Assembly: GCF_009193355.1 (NCBI RefSeq)
Contig: NZ_WBVT01000012.1
Coordinates: 1-64,000, forward strand
Reading direction: 5' to 3'
DNA: 64,000 nucleotides
DNA from: Bifidobacterium leontopitheci
Lineage (GTDB): Bacteria > Actinomycetota > Actinomycetes > Actinomycetales > Bifidobacteriaceae
Shown here: piece after piece, positions 31,286 through 40,308 of the stretch
How the letters are laid out: the number at the start of each line of letters is the position of its first letter
How positions within the stretch are numbered: position 1 is the stretch's first letter
Made by a program: the position numbers and the translations under genes
The notes under the pieces: model-generated
Told to the model about the DNA's origin: nothing
Database searches by the model: none
The model's input: the letters and a program-made list of their open reading frames with translations, nothing else

Positions 31286-33835
31286 TCAGCGCCCCAGTCC
31301 CATGACGTCCAGACACCAGGCGTTCTCGTAGCTGACCTCACGCCACTGCTTGTAGCGGCCGGTCGTGCCGCCGTGCCCTGCCTCGACCTCGACCTTGAGC
31401 GTCACGTCGGCGCCGGCGGCCTGCAGCCTCGCCACCCATTTGAGCGGCTCGACGACCAGGACGCGCGTGTCGTTCATCGACGTGGTGACGAACAGCTTCG
31501 GATAGTGCGACGCGTCGGCCGGCACGTTCTCGTACGGCGAATACGATTTCATATACCGGTACACGTCGGCGTCGTGCAGCGGGTCGCCCCACTCGTCCCA
31601 CTCGGTGACGGTCAACGGCAGCGACGGGTCGAGCATCGTGGTCAGCGCGTCGACGAACGGCACATCCGCTTCGATGCCCGCATACCGTTCGGGCGCAAGG
31701 TTCGCGACCGCGCCCATGAGCAGCCCGCCCGCGGAGCCGCCGTTCGCCACGGTCCGGTGCACGGCGGCGACGCCGGCGTCCTGCAGCGCGGCCGTCGCAT
31801 CCACGAAATCCTCGAACGTGTGCCGTTTGTTCAGCCGGCGGCCCTGCTCGTACCACGCGCGGCCCATCTCGCCGCCGCCGCGCACGTGGACGACCGCGTA
31901 CACGACGCCGCGGTCGAGCAGACTGAGGCGCGAGAACGAGAAGCCGGGGTCGGAGCTGACCTCGTACGCGCCGTATCCGAGGATGAACATCGGCGAGCCG
32001 GGCGAGGGCGGCGTGTCGCGGCGCCATGCCAGCGACACGGGGACGCGCTCGCCGTCGCGCACGGTGACCCATACGCGGCGTTCCACATAGTCGCGTGCGT
32101 CGAAGCCGCCGAGCACCACGCCGCGTTTGAGCAGCACGTCGCCGCCGGTCGCCGGGTCGAGCTCGTGCAGTTCGCTGGGCCGCGTGTAACTGGAGAACAG
32201 GTAGCGCATGCGCGGGGCGCGGTACGACATGTTGCCGGCCGTGTAGATCGAGTACAGCCGTCCGGTGCGGCCCGGCAGCGCGGCGGCGGTGCCGATGTCC
32301 GGCACGCTCGCGGCGTCCGCTCCCCCAACGTTACTATCGGCAACGTCACCAGCAGCACCGTCACCATCGGAAACGTCGCCGCCGTCCCAGTCACCGTCCA
32401 GCGGCGGCGCGGTCACCTCGCGGAACGCCCACGGCCGGCCGGCGAGGAAGTCCGCGGCCGCCTGACGTTTCGTGCACACCGCCAGCCGAGGCAGGCCGTC
32501 CGCACGATACGACAGCGACACGTAGTGCCGGTACAGGGCGATCGAGCCGATGGCCAGACCGTGCGCACCCTGCAATACGGTCGGATTCGCAGGGTCGAAG
32601 CTCGCCGTGCCTGCCGGTTTCGCAGCGGCGCCCGGCTCCGTCTCATCGCCGCGCTCGCAACCGTACGGCGAGCCGGCTGCCACACGCACGCCCTCGCCAA
32701 GCCTGAACGGCGGCTTGTGGCTGCGCATGTCGATCACATCGACCTCGAAGTTCGGATTGTCCGCATTGTGGTACACGACGGCGAGCGGAATATCCTCACC
32801 CTGCTCGCCGGCGCCCTCGAAACAGGCGAAGCTGGCGTCATATTCGACGCCCTCCTGTCGCGGAATGAACACGGCGAACTCGCCTTCGGGATCGTCCACC
32901 GGCAGCAGCAGCACTTCGGTCGTGGTCTTCGAGCCGGTGCCGATGACGAGGTTGCGCTCGTCGAAACTCAGGCCGATGCTCACCCAGAACCGTTCGTCCG
33001 GCTCGCGGTACACGGTCACGTCGTCGGCGACCGGCGTGCCGACCCGATGCCTCCGCACCTCGAACGGACGCCACGCGTCGTCGAGCAACACATAGAAGAC
33101 CCACTGCGCGTCCGGCGTGAAGCAGGCGGAGCCGATGCCGTCCCAGCGTTCGGGCAGCTCCTCGCCGGTGGCGATGTCGCGGATGCGGTAGTCGTAACGC
33201 TCGTCGCCGTGCACGTCCACGCCGTACAGCATCCATCGGCCGTCCTTGCTGATGTCCATGCCGCCGAGCGAGAAGAAGTCGTGGCCGGCGGACTCGCGGT
33301 TCGCGTCGAACACGACCTGCTCGCCGGGCAGAGCAGGAGCGGACGTTGCCTCGCCGACGTGCGTTGCCTCGCCGGCCGCCGTCTCCTCGATGACCGGCGG
33401 CGTCCAGTCGTCGTCGCCGCAGGCCGGCACACGGCACTGCACCGCGTACTGCGCGCCTTCGGTGATGCGCGAGAAATACCAGTAGTCGTCGATGCGCGTC
33501 GGCACCGACATGTCGGTCTCCTTGACGTGCCGTTTCATCTCGTCGAACAGCGTGTCGCGCAGGCCGGCGAGCCGCCGCATCCGCGCCTCGCAGTAGGCGT
33601 TCTGCGCGGTCACGTACGCCTTGACGTCCGGCGACTGCTTGTCGCGCATCCACTCGTACGGGTCGTCTACGGCGTCGCCATGGAATTCGCGGCTGTGCGG
33701 GACGCGCTTGGCCACCGGCATCGCGGGGATGTCGGCCGTGACGTCCGCGACGGCATCCGCTGTGATATCCGCGGCGGCGTCGCGCGGATCTGCTTCCTTG
33801 CCGTTGCCAGCATCGTTGTTCGTTACGTCAGTCAT
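31286..33835 (-). CDS. ptrB: Oligopeptidase B-like S9A serine peptidase
   Basis: 849 residues. Oligopeptidase B and prolyl oligopeptidase cleave short peptides in the cytoplasm. The N-terminal propeller starts DPYEWMRDKQSPDVKAYV. The hydrolase domain has the nucleophile in NGGSAGGLLMGAV (Ser about 700), Asp in NDTRV (about 790) and His in EAGHGGTTGRY (about 820), with the family's GGGEMGRAWYEQGRRLNKRH before it. It is roughly 100 residues longer than typical OpdB, through an acidic N-terminus and insertions rich in Gly, Asp and Ala (around residues 500-530). GGGAGCC precedes ATG. No signal peptide. Confidence 0.92.
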   Translation of the reverse strand: MTDVTNNDAGNGKEADPRDAAADITADAVADVTADIPAMPVAKRVPHSREFHGDAVDDPYEWMRDKQSPDVKAYVTAQNAYCEARMRRLAGLRDTLFDEMKRHVKETDMSVPTRIDDYWYFSRITEGAQYAVQCRVPACGDDDWTPPVIEETAAGEATHVGEATSAPALPGEQVVFDANRESAGHDFFSLGGMDISKDGRWMLYGVDVHGDERYDYRIRDIATGEELPERWDGIGSACFTPDAQWVFYVLLDDAWRPFEVRRHRVGTPVADDVTVYREPDERFWVSIGLSFDERNLVIGTGSKTTTEVLLLPVDDPEGEFAVFIPRQEGVEYDASFACFEGAGEQGEDIPLAVVYHNADNPNFEVDVIDMRSHKPPFRLGEGVRVAAGSPYGCERGDETEPGAAAKPAGTASFDPANPTVLQGAHGLAIGSIALYRHYVSLSYRADGLPRLAVCTKRQAAADFLAGRPWAFREVTAPPLDGDWDGGDVSDGDGAAGDVADSNVGGADAASVPDIGTAAALPGRTGRLYSIYTAGNMSYRAPRMRYLFSSYTRPSELHELDPATGGDVLLKRGVVLGGFDARDYVERRVWVTVRDGERVPVSLAWRRDTPPSPGSPMFILGYGAYEVSSDPGFSFSRLSLLDRGVVYAVVHVRGGGEMGRAWYEQGRRLNKRHTFEDFVDATAALQDAGVAAVHRTVANGGSAGGLLMGAVANLAPERYAGIEADVPFVDALTTMLDPSLPLTVTEWDEWGDPLHDADVYRYMKSYSPYENVPADASHYPKLFVTTSMNDTRVLVVEPLKWVARLQAAGADVTLKVEVEAGHGGTTGRYKQWREVSYENAWCLDVMGLGR

Positions 33836-33939
33836 GGCTCCCGATTATACGGCCGCGGCACGTCACCGACGGCGGGATGTCAGCTCAGGTATGACATCGC
33901 CGTGACCGGACGTCGCCGAGCCGGCGAGCGGCCGTCCGA

Positions 33940-35283
33940 TCAGCCGAGCCGCTGCTTGAGGTACGGCAGCATGGTTTTCATGATGTTCGCGCCTGTCGTT
34001 CCGGTGAACACCGGAGCGTCGGTGACCGGCATGGGCTGGGTGGAGGTCAGTCCCATCATCGACGAGATGCCGGAGGACTCGCGCGGCGACAGCTGGCGGA
34101 TGCCGATGGCGAGCACGCGGCCGGGGTAGCGTTTCGCGATGGTCGCGTACGTGGTCGGATCCTTCTGCCCGTCGTCGCCGATGAGGATGAACTTCATGTC
34201 CGGGAAGTCGGCCATGAGCTGTTCGGCGAACTCGAGCTTGTGCTGAGGTCCGGTCGGCACGAATGTCTTGGGGCGCGGGTCGAGGTCGCGCAGCAGCAGC
34301 GGGCCCTCGGGGAAGCCGTGGTACGAGATCACGTGGCGGATCGAGCTTTCGACGTTCCACGGCGAGGTCGACAGGTAGAAGAACGGCGCGTCGGGGAACA
34401 TGTCCTGCAGTTTGGTGAACAGCGCGCTCATGCCGGGCACCGAGCTGCGCTTGCGAGGATTGAGGAACAGCAGGTTGTAGGCGGCCTTCCACAGGGTCGG
34501 CACCTGCGTGACCATGACCGTGTCGTCGACGTCGGAGATGATGCCGACCTTCGCGCTCGAGGGGATGATGAACAGGTTCGCGGAGACCTCCGGACGGTTC
34601 TTCACCTTGTACGTGACGTGGTGGATGCCGGGTTCCAGCTGATGCTCGGCCACGAGATCGAGGTAGCCGCTCTCGTCGGACATCGCGTACTCGCTGCCGA
34701 GGTCGCGCATCGGGTCGAACTTGTCGTACTGTTCCGACTCGCCGATCTGCACGGTCTCCAGCGGCGTGCCGTCGATGCTGATGCGCACCTGCACGTGAGC
34801 CGCGGGGATGGCGAGCATGGTGCGGATGCCGCGCGAGAGGGTGCCCGGCTTGCTGCGGCGCGGAGCGAACACCGTGCGGCAGATCAGGCGGGAGTAGACC
34901 TCGGTGCCGTAGCCCACATAGGGGTCGACGCGCGGGAACCAGTCGAGGCGGCGGGCGATGGCCGTCGAGACGCGCACCCACAGGCCGAACGTGCCGGTGA
35001 TGGCGCGGCGCATGCGGCGTACGAGCATGGGCTGCACTTCGATGCGCTCGTGCTTGGACGCCGTGTCGAACGTGGTGACGGCCGCACGCGCCGGAATCGG
35101 CACGGTGGCCATGTCATCCTGGCTGTCCGAAGCCTGCGCGGCCACGTCATCCGTGACCTTGCGGCCGTCGCCGGCGCGCTTCCTGCGCCGCCACCCGTCA
35201 GCCGCACGGCCGTCACGCAACGGATCGTGCGACGAATCGTGCGGCATCAGCCCGTGAAGGCCGTCGTCATGGAATATGCTCAT
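33940..35283 (-). CDS. App1-family phosphatidate phosphatase (DUF2183)
   Basis: 447 residues. The catalytic domain has the HAD-type motif GIISDVDDTVMVTQVP (nucleophile Asp), STSPWNVESSIRHVISYHG, and the late acidic motif KFILIGDDGQKDP. App1 relatives in yeast dephosphorylate phosphatidate; bacterial members are poorly studied. The N-terminal ~90 residues are basic and disordered, then comes the App1 beta-domain that contains GYGTEVYSRLICRTVFAP. No membrane helix is seen. It lies 117 bp downstream of gcvH and 104 bp upstream of the oligopeptidase, all in one orientation. Confidence 0.87.
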   Translation of the reverse strand: MSIFHDDGLHGLMPHDSSHDPLRDGRAADGWRRRKRAGDGRKVTDDVAAQASDSQDDMATVPIPARAAVTTFDTASKHERIEVQPMLVRRMRRAITGTFGLWVRVSTAIARRLDWFPRVDPYVGYGTEVYSRLICRTVFAPRRSKPGTLSRGIRTMLAIPAAHVQVRISIDGTPLETVQIGESEQYDKFDPMRDLGSEYAMSDESGYLDLVAEHQLEPGIHHVTYKVKNRPEVSANLFIIPSSAKVGIISDVDDTVMVTQVPTLWKAAYNLLFLNPRKRSSVPGMSALFTKLQDMFPDAPFFYLSTSPWNVESSIRHVISYHGFPEGPLLLRDLDPRPKTFVPTGPQHKLEFAEQLMADFPDMKFILIGDDGQKDPTTYATIAKRYPGRVLAIGIRQLSPRESSGISSMMGLTSTQPMPVTDAPVFTGTTGANIMKTMLPYLKQRLG

Positions 35284-35400
35284 GTCTCACCCGTCTGTCT
35301 CGCCTGTTCTATGCCCACTCGCCTGCGCTGTATGCCACTCGCCTGACCAGTCCTGCTGTACGGCCTGCCCACCGTGCATGCCGGCCGCGCGGTCGAACGG

Positions 35401-35814
35401 TCAGCGGCTGGTGAGGTCCGCGTAGGCGGCCGCGTCGAGCAGCTCCGGTTCGTCGTCGTCAAGTTCGATCTTCAGCAGCCAGCCTTCGCCGTACGGGTCG
35501 CCGTTGACGACGCTCGGATCGTCCGCCGCGTCATGGTTGACGTACCGGATGGTGCCGGAGACCGGGCAGACCATCGGTTCGACGGCTTTGGCGGATTCCA
35601 GTTCGAGCACTTCGTCGCCGGCCTCGACCGTGGTCCCCTCTTCAGGCAGGTCGATGAACACCAGGTCGCCGAGCTTCTTCTCGGCGTATTCGGTGATGCC
35701 CACGATGGCGGGAGACACGGAGTCGTCCACCCACACGTGCTCCTCGGAGTACTGCAGGTGGTCCGGGATGTCCAGGTTCAGCGGGCCTTCTTCGATATCG
35801 TTCTCGTCACTCAT
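35401..35814 (-). CDS. gcvH: Glycine cleavage system H protein
   Basis: 137 residues. It carries lipoate on the lysine of LELESAKAVEPM (about residue 76), matching the ESVKAAS motif of classical H proteins. Flanking motifs are EEHVWVDDSVSPAIVGITEYA at the N-terminus and DLVFIDLPEEGTTVEAGDEV. No P, T or L protein genes are in the window, so it is an orphan locally. Its likely modifier is the fused lipoate ligase 6 kb away. In organisms lacking the complete cleavage system, orphan H proteins may serve in lipoate relay. GAGGG precedes ATG. Confidence 0.95.
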   Translation of the reverse strand: MSDENDIEEGPLNLDIPDHLQYSEEHVWVDDSVSPAIVGITEYAEKKLGDLVFIDLPEEGTTVEAGDEVLELESAKAVEPMVCPVSGTIRYVNHDAADDPSVVNGDPYGEGWLLKIELDDDEPELLDAAAYADLTSR

Positions 35815-35873
35815 GCCCTCAGTGTACCGCAGAGGGTTTATCGGGCGGAATCATCCGTCCGGCCGACTTGGTT

Positions 35874-35907
35874 GCGGGCTGCATGCCCCGTTTCGCATGC
35901 GGCCCGC
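35874..35907. repeat. GCGGGC...GCCCGC hairpin
   Basis: GCGGGCTGCATGC and GCATGCGGCCCGC pair over 13 bp with one mismatch and a short loop. It lies about 60 bp upstream of the gcvH start. Confidence 0.6.
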
Positions 35908-35932
35908 GAATCCACGGCACGGGACTCCCGGT

Positions 35933-36122
35933 TTTCTCCCGTTTTCAATCCTCTCGATGGGAGGAATCCGGGAGTCAATGTCCCGTCTCCGTCTCAACTC
36001 CCGGATTTCTCCCATCCAGACACCCCAATATGGGAGAAATCAAGGAGTAGGACATCCCGTGCCGGGTCATACTCCCGGTTTTCTCCCATTTCCGCCCCTT
36101 CGGATGGGAGAAAACCGGGAGT
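35933..36122. repeat. Family B hairpin array, three units
   Basis: Three palindromes: ACTCCCGGTTTTCTCCC, a 12-16 nt loop, ATGGGAGRAATCCGGGAGT or ATGGGAGAAAACCGGGAGT. Spacers of about 20 nt contain ATCCCGTGCCGGGTCAT-like words. Unit 3 has 19 perfect base pairs. Family members also form the array at 49205-49466. It lies between gcvH and the L,D-transpeptidase. Confidence 0.9.
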
Positions 36123-36151
36123 ACGGGCATCCCGGCACCCACCCCAACGCA

Positions 36152-36179
36152 AATGAGCCCCCGCTTTCGCGGAGGCTCA
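36152..36179 (-). terminator. Terminator of the L,D-transpeptidase gene
   Basis: On the minus strand GAGCCTCCGC, loop GAAA, GCGGGGGCTC and then ATTTGCGT. A 10 bp stem with one G-T pair, 29 bp past the stop. Confidence 0.75.
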
Positions 36180-36207
36180 CCGGATTTCGTCGCTTGCCGG
36201 CTGCGGG

Positions 36208-37941
36208 TCAGCGCACGGCGGCGGACGGCGTGCTGCCGACCACCTGGACCATGGCGCCCACGGGCAGGAAGTCGTAGATCCACTTGGCGTCGGCGACGTT
36301 CATGTTCGTGCAGCCGTGCGACTTGGGGGTGCCGCTGGCGATGCCGTCCGGGTTCCACGGGGCGCCGTGGAAGCCTTCGCCCTGGTTGTAGTAGGTGACC
36401 CACGGCACGTTCGGGGTGACGTAATCCTCGCCGCGCATGGTCTGCGACGTGTACTTGGTGTGCACGAAGAAGGTGCCGTTGTCGGTCGGCGTGCTGGGCT
36501 TGCCGGTGGAGACGAGGAACGTCTTGACCAGCGTGGAGCCCTTGTAGGCGTAGACCTTCTGCTCGCTGAGGTTGATGACCGCGTGCGGGTCGCCGTTGGG
36601 CGACGTGTAGTCGACCTTGCGGCTTTCCGTCTTGTGTTCGGTGACCTTCACGTCGGCGGTGATGCTGCAGCCGTCACCGGTGCCGAGCGCCTTGATCACC
36701 TGATCGGCGGTGGCGTCGGTGCTCTGCACGGACACGCCGTCCACGCCTTCCTGCGAGACGGTGAGCACGGTGCCGTCGTTGTTGACGACGTTCTTCTCGA
36801 CGACCATGTCCTGATCGAGCTCCTTGGCGAGGTTCTGCGCCAGATAGCTCTTTACGGCGTCCTGATCGTAGGAGAGCGCGATGGTGCCCTTGCGCACGTC
36901 GGGGGTGACGGTGATCCACTTGGCGACCACTTCGGCGGGCACGGTGAACGACTTGTCCTTGGAGTTGCCGATGGTCAGCGGCGAGGAGAGGCGCTTGTTG
37001 GCGTCGTTCGCCGTGGCGGTGGCGGTCTCGACGGTGATGGGCATGGCGACCTGCGAGTACTGCACGGTCACCTTCTGGGTGGCTCCCGGCTCGGCGATGG
37101 CCTTCTTGACGGCCTTGACGACCGTCGCCGGCTGCGCCTCCTTGCCTTCACGACCCTTGGTGACGGCGAACGTGGTGCCGTTGTAGGCGACGGACGAGGC
37201 GACCGCACGATCCTCCTTTTTGACCAGCGTATCGGTCAGGTAGGTGGTGAGCGTACTGTCGTTGGTCTTGGCGCTCAGCGGCACGGTCTGCTTGTCGAAC
37301 GGGTTGATTCGCGCGATCATGTTGCCGGACTTCGCGCTCAGCAGGTTGTTCACGGTCTGCTTGACGTCGACGCTCACGCCGAGGCTCTTGAGGTCGGCCT
37401 TGACGGCGTTGCCTTCGGAGTCGGTGACGGTGATGGCCGAGTCGGCGACCGCCTTGTTGACGATCTGGGTCAGCTCGTCGGACGTCTTGCCTGCGACGTC
37501 GATCTGGCCGAAGCGCACGCCGGGCGAGACGCGGTTCTGGTAGTACCAGTTCGCGCCGAAGAACGCGGCTACCATCATGACGATCAGCGCGGCGAGGATG
37601 CTCAGCGCGATGATCAGGCCACGCTTCGGGTGCCGCTTCGTCGCCGTGCTCGCGCCCTTGCCGAGCGCCGCCATCTCGGCGGCCTCCATGGTCACCGGAG
37701 CGAATGTCATCGTGGCTACGTCGTCTGTGTTATGTATCGGCCGGTTCGCGCCGGCCGTTCCTGCGGCTGTGGTCATCGCAATTCCGCCTTCCCGTCCAAT
37801 GTCCGATGACACGGCCGGCGCCGCGTATCCGGCTTCCGGAGCAGGCAGCGGCACCGATGGCACATCCGTCGTCCGCTCGTCGAACGGCGTAAAGGCCTGC
37901 GTGTTCTCGCCGATGACGCCGTCGCCCTCGTATTCGCTCAT
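36208..37941 (-). CDS. L,D-transpeptidase (YkuD) with peptidoglycan-binding domains
   Basis: 577 residues. It makes 3-3 cross-links or anchors proteins to peptidoglycan. The catalytic YkuD domain is at the C-terminus with SHGCTNMNVADAKW (Cys about 544) and the His in GEGFHGAPWN. A disordered cytoplasmic N-terminus (1-106) precedes one membrane helix at 108-130. The middle (about 140-440) has two PG_binding_4-like repeats (NNLLSAKSGNMIARINPF and similar). GAAAAGGACACGGT precedes ATG. It is upstream of the family B array and has its own terminator. Confidence 0.93.
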   Translation of the reverse strand: MSEYEGDGVIGENTQAFTPFDERTTDVPSVPLPAPEAGYAAPAVSSDIGREGGIAMTTAAGTAGANRPIHNTDDVATMTFAPVTMEAAEMAALGKGASTATKRHPKRGLIIALSILAALIVMMVAAFFGANWYYQNRVSPGVRFGQIDVAGKTSDELTQIVNKAVADSAITVTDSEGNAVKADLKSLGVSVDVKQTVNNLLSAKSGNMIARINPFDKQTVPLSAKTNDSTLTTYLTDTLVKKEDRAVASSVAYNGTTFAVTKGREGKEAQPATVVKAVKKAIAEPGATQKVTVQYSQVAMPITVETATATANDANKRLSSPLTIGNSKDKSFTVPAEVVAKWITVTPDVRKGTIALSYDQDAVKSYLAQNLAKELDQDMVVEKNVVNNDGTVLTVSQEGVDGVSVQSTDATADQVIKALGTGDGCSITADVKVTEHKTESRKVDYTSPNGDPHAVINLSEQKVYAYKGSTLVKTFLVSTGKPSTPTDNGTFFVHTKYTSQTMRGEDYVTPNVPWVTYYNQGEGFHGAPWNPDGIASGTPKSHGCTNMNVADAKWIYDFLPVGAMVQVVGSTPSAAVR

Positions 37942-38136
37942 ACCGTGTCCTTTTCTTCAGTCTTCGGCCCCACTATAGCCGAGACCCCGCCTAATGTAGC
38001 GCTCAGAGCGTAACAATACGGCGTCAAATAACCGATATCCGGCTGCTTTATGACGAATCTCACGTAGGTCATGGCAGCAGCCGGACATGGGAGCGCTCAC
38101 AGCCGGACGCAGCACATGAATGCCGCACCCCGAACG

Positions 38137-39237
38137 TCACAGTTCGCGGCCGTACCACTCCTCGATCATGTACCGGGCGATCGTGGCCTTGCCGGGCGCC
38201 TGCATGCGTCCGCTGATCAGCTCCTGCGTGTACTCGTCGCGCGTCACCCAGCGGGCGGTCTGCGTCTCCTCGCCGTCCACGTGAATGTCCGCGTCGAGCG
38301 CCTGCGCCTTGAACGCCATCATCAGCGACGCAGGGAACGGCCACGGCTGCGAGCCGAGGTAGCGCACCTCGCCGAGCCGCAGACCGGTCTCCTCGTGGGC
38401 TTCGCGGCGCACGGCGTGCTCGAGGTTCTCGCCGGCCTCCACGAACCCGGCGCACACGGAGTACAGCAGCGGGTTGCGCCATGCCTTGTTGTGCTGGAGC
38501 AGCAGACGGTCCGAACCGTCCACGATCGCGGTGATGACCGCCGGCTCGATGCGGGGGAACAGCAGACGCCGCCCGTCGTCCTTGCCGGTGCACCGCTGCG
38601 CCCAGCCGGCCATCGCAGGCTCGACCGGCGCGCCGCAGGCCGGGCAGAACCGCTGGCCGGCATGCCACATGCTCAGCGTCGACGCGCTCGTCGCCTGGCC
38701 GGCCTCGCGGGCGTTGGCGTGGGCTGCGAAGCCGCGCAGATCCACCCAGTCGAAGCGTTCGACCGCCTGGGCGAGCAGGTCCGGCTTCCCCGCGCCGCCC
38801 ATGGTGGTGGATTCGCCGTCGTTCTCGTCGTCGGATTCGAACGCCGCGTCGGCGCTCAGCTGCGCGGAGTCGGCCGGGGACTGGCCGGCTGTCCTGAGCC
38901 GGGTGACGTCGACCGCCACGACATGCTCGCCGCGGGCGGCGCCGTACGAGCCGAGGAATATGGCGACCGCTTCGGGGTGATCATGCAGGCACGACGCCAT
39001 GTAGGCGCCCGGCAGCGTGGACAGGCGCATCTTGGCCGCCGTATAGTCGACGACCGCGCCCTGACCGCGCGGTACGGCGAGCCTGCCGTTCCTCACCAGA
39101 ATGACCTTCGTGGTCGGATCGGCGAACAGCGTGTCGAACAGGTCGGGTTCGTCGCGGCGGTCCACCTGATAGTCGATATCGCCCTGCGCAAGCGGCAGGA
39201 ACGGCAGCGTCTGCGTCAACGCAAGCGGAGAAAACAT
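38137..39237 (-). CDS. nudC: NAD+ diphosphatase (NADH pyrophosphatase)
   Basis: 366 residues. It hydrolyses NAD(H) to NMN(H) and AMP, and in E. coli removes NAD caps from RNA. A zinc ribbon begins FCPACGAPV, the Nudix box is GFVEAGENLEHAVRREAHEETGLRLGEV (20-plus residues around 245-270), and the NudC signature SQPWPFPASLMMAF follows. The N-terminal domain has an unusual Asp/Glu/Ser-rich patch (ESDDENDGESTTMGG). A strong ribosome site (AAGGAG) precedes ATG. It is followed by the L,D-transpeptidase on the same strand. Confidence 0.95.
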   Translation of the reverse strand: MFSPLALTQTLPFLPLAQGDIDYQVDRRDEPDLFDTLFADPTTKVILVRNGRLAVPRGQGAVVDYTAAKMRLSTLPGAYMASCLHDHPEAVAIFLGSYGAARGEHVVAVDVTRLRTAGQSPADSAQLSADAAFESDDENDGESTTMGGAGKPDLLAQAVERFDWVDLRGFAAHANAREAGQATSASTLSMWHAGQRFCPACGAPVEPAMAGWAQRCTGKDDGRRLLFPRIEPAVITAIVDGSDRLLLQHNKAWRNPLLYSVCAGFVEAGENLEHAVRREAHEETGLRLGEVRYLGSQPWPFPASLMMAFKAQALDADIHVDGEETQTARWVTRDEYTQELISGRMQAPGKATIARYMIEEWYGREL

Positions 39238-39310
39238 CGTATGACTCCTTATATTCTTATCTCAACGTCCATGACCGTGTCGACCGTCGGCATCGTCAGG
39301 GGCACTCCCC

Positions 39311-39338
39311 GTCACGCTGCGAGGGCGAGCAGCGTGAC
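39311..39338. repeat. GTCACGCTG hairpin
   Basis: GTCACGCTG (39311-39319) and CAGCGTGAC (39330-39338) pair exactly around CGAGGGCGAG. The loop and arms resemble the outer ends of the elements at 46434 and 50790. It lies between the alpha/beta hydrolase and nudC. Confidence 0.6.
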
Positions 39339-39412
39339 GCACCCGCGGCGGACGACCAACGCGACCGACACGACCGACACGACCAGCGGCCTGCCGCAGC
39401 ACAGCCGCCGGC

Positions 39413-40261
39413 TCAGCGCACGCGTTCGACCAGGTCGACCAGCAGCTCCGCGACCTTGCGCGGGTATTCGACGGCGCTGAAGTGGCCGCAGTCGGGCAGC
39501 ACGGTGAACGACGGGTTCGTGCCGGTCATCGCGTCGGCGAGCGAGCGCATCGCGGCAGGCTGGCTGAACGGGTCGTTCTCGCCGCAGATGACGGCTGTCG
39601 AGGCAGTCACGAGCGGCAGCTGGTCGTTCAGGTCGGGGCGCCCGGCCGCCATGCGCTGCCGCCAAGCGACGCCCTGCGGCGTCTGCTCGCGAATCCACCG
39701 GGTGAACAGGTCGTGGCCCGCCTGCGACTTCTTGAAACTCGAGTCATGCTCGCTCGCGTCGGCGAAATGCATCACCGGGTCGACGGTCTCGCCGCTCTCG
39801 CAGGCGCGCGCGCACTCGAGACGGCCGGCGCGGGCTGCCGGCGAGTCGGCGTCTGCCTTGGTGTCGCACAGCGCGAGTCCGGCGATCATCTCAGGGTGAC
39901 GACGCTGCATGTCAAGCACGACGTAACCGCCCATCGACAGGCCGGCCCACACCGCACGCTCGTAGCCGGCCGCGCGGACGAGGTCGGCGTAGGCGTCGGT
40001 CATCAGGTCGAGCGCCTGCTCGTACGCGCCGTCGGCAGCGACCTCGCCGCTGTCCGCCGCGGACGGCACCGGGCCAATCCCGGCACCCGGCATATCGGGC
40101 GCCCAGACCGTGACGGGTGCGAGTCCGCGTTCGGCGGCGACATCGTTGACCTTCGCCGCGCACTCGTCCCACATGTGATGGTCGACAGGGAAGGCGTGGA
40201 CCATCACCAGCGGCACGCCTTCACCGTTGCTGTAGACCGTGTTGTTCAACGTGATTGCCAT
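39413..40261 (-). CDS. Alpha/beta hydrolase
   Basis: 282 residues. Alpha/beta-hydrolase fold with the nucleophile elbow AGLSMGGYVVLDM (Ser about 113), the acid in VICGENDPFS and the His in PDCGHFSAVEYP. The oxyanion region is VMVHAFPVDHHMWDEC. No signal peptide or membrane helix, so it is cytoplasmic. It resembles 3-oxoadipate enol-lactonase/esterase-like members, but the substrate is unknown. AAGGAG lies 5-10 nt before ATG. The upstream Nudix-like gene ends 47 bp away, so they are probably co-transcribed. Confidence 0.88.
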   Translation of the reverse strand: MAITLNNTVYSNGEGVPLVMVHAFPVDHHMWDECAAKVNDVAAERGLAPVTVWAPDMPGAGIGPVPSAADSGEVAADGAYEQALDLMTDAYADLVRAAGYERAVWAGLSMGGYVVLDMQRRHPEMIAGLALCDTKADADSPAARAGRLECARACESGETVDPVMHFADASEHDSSFKKSQAGHDLFTRWIREQTPQGVAWRQRMAAGRPDLNDQLPLVTASTAVICGENDPFSQPAAMRSLADAMTGTNPSFTVLPDCGHFSAVEYPRKVAELLVDLVERVR

Positions 40262-40308
40262 GAATGCTCCTTATATATAACGGTCGCCGGCGCCGCTGCG
40301 CTGCCGGC

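Noticed and set aside
35933-36122. CRISPR or simple terminator set
   Set aside because: Repeats are palindromes with covarying arms and only three units; no cas genes, and the neighbouring gene already has its own terminator at 36152-36179.
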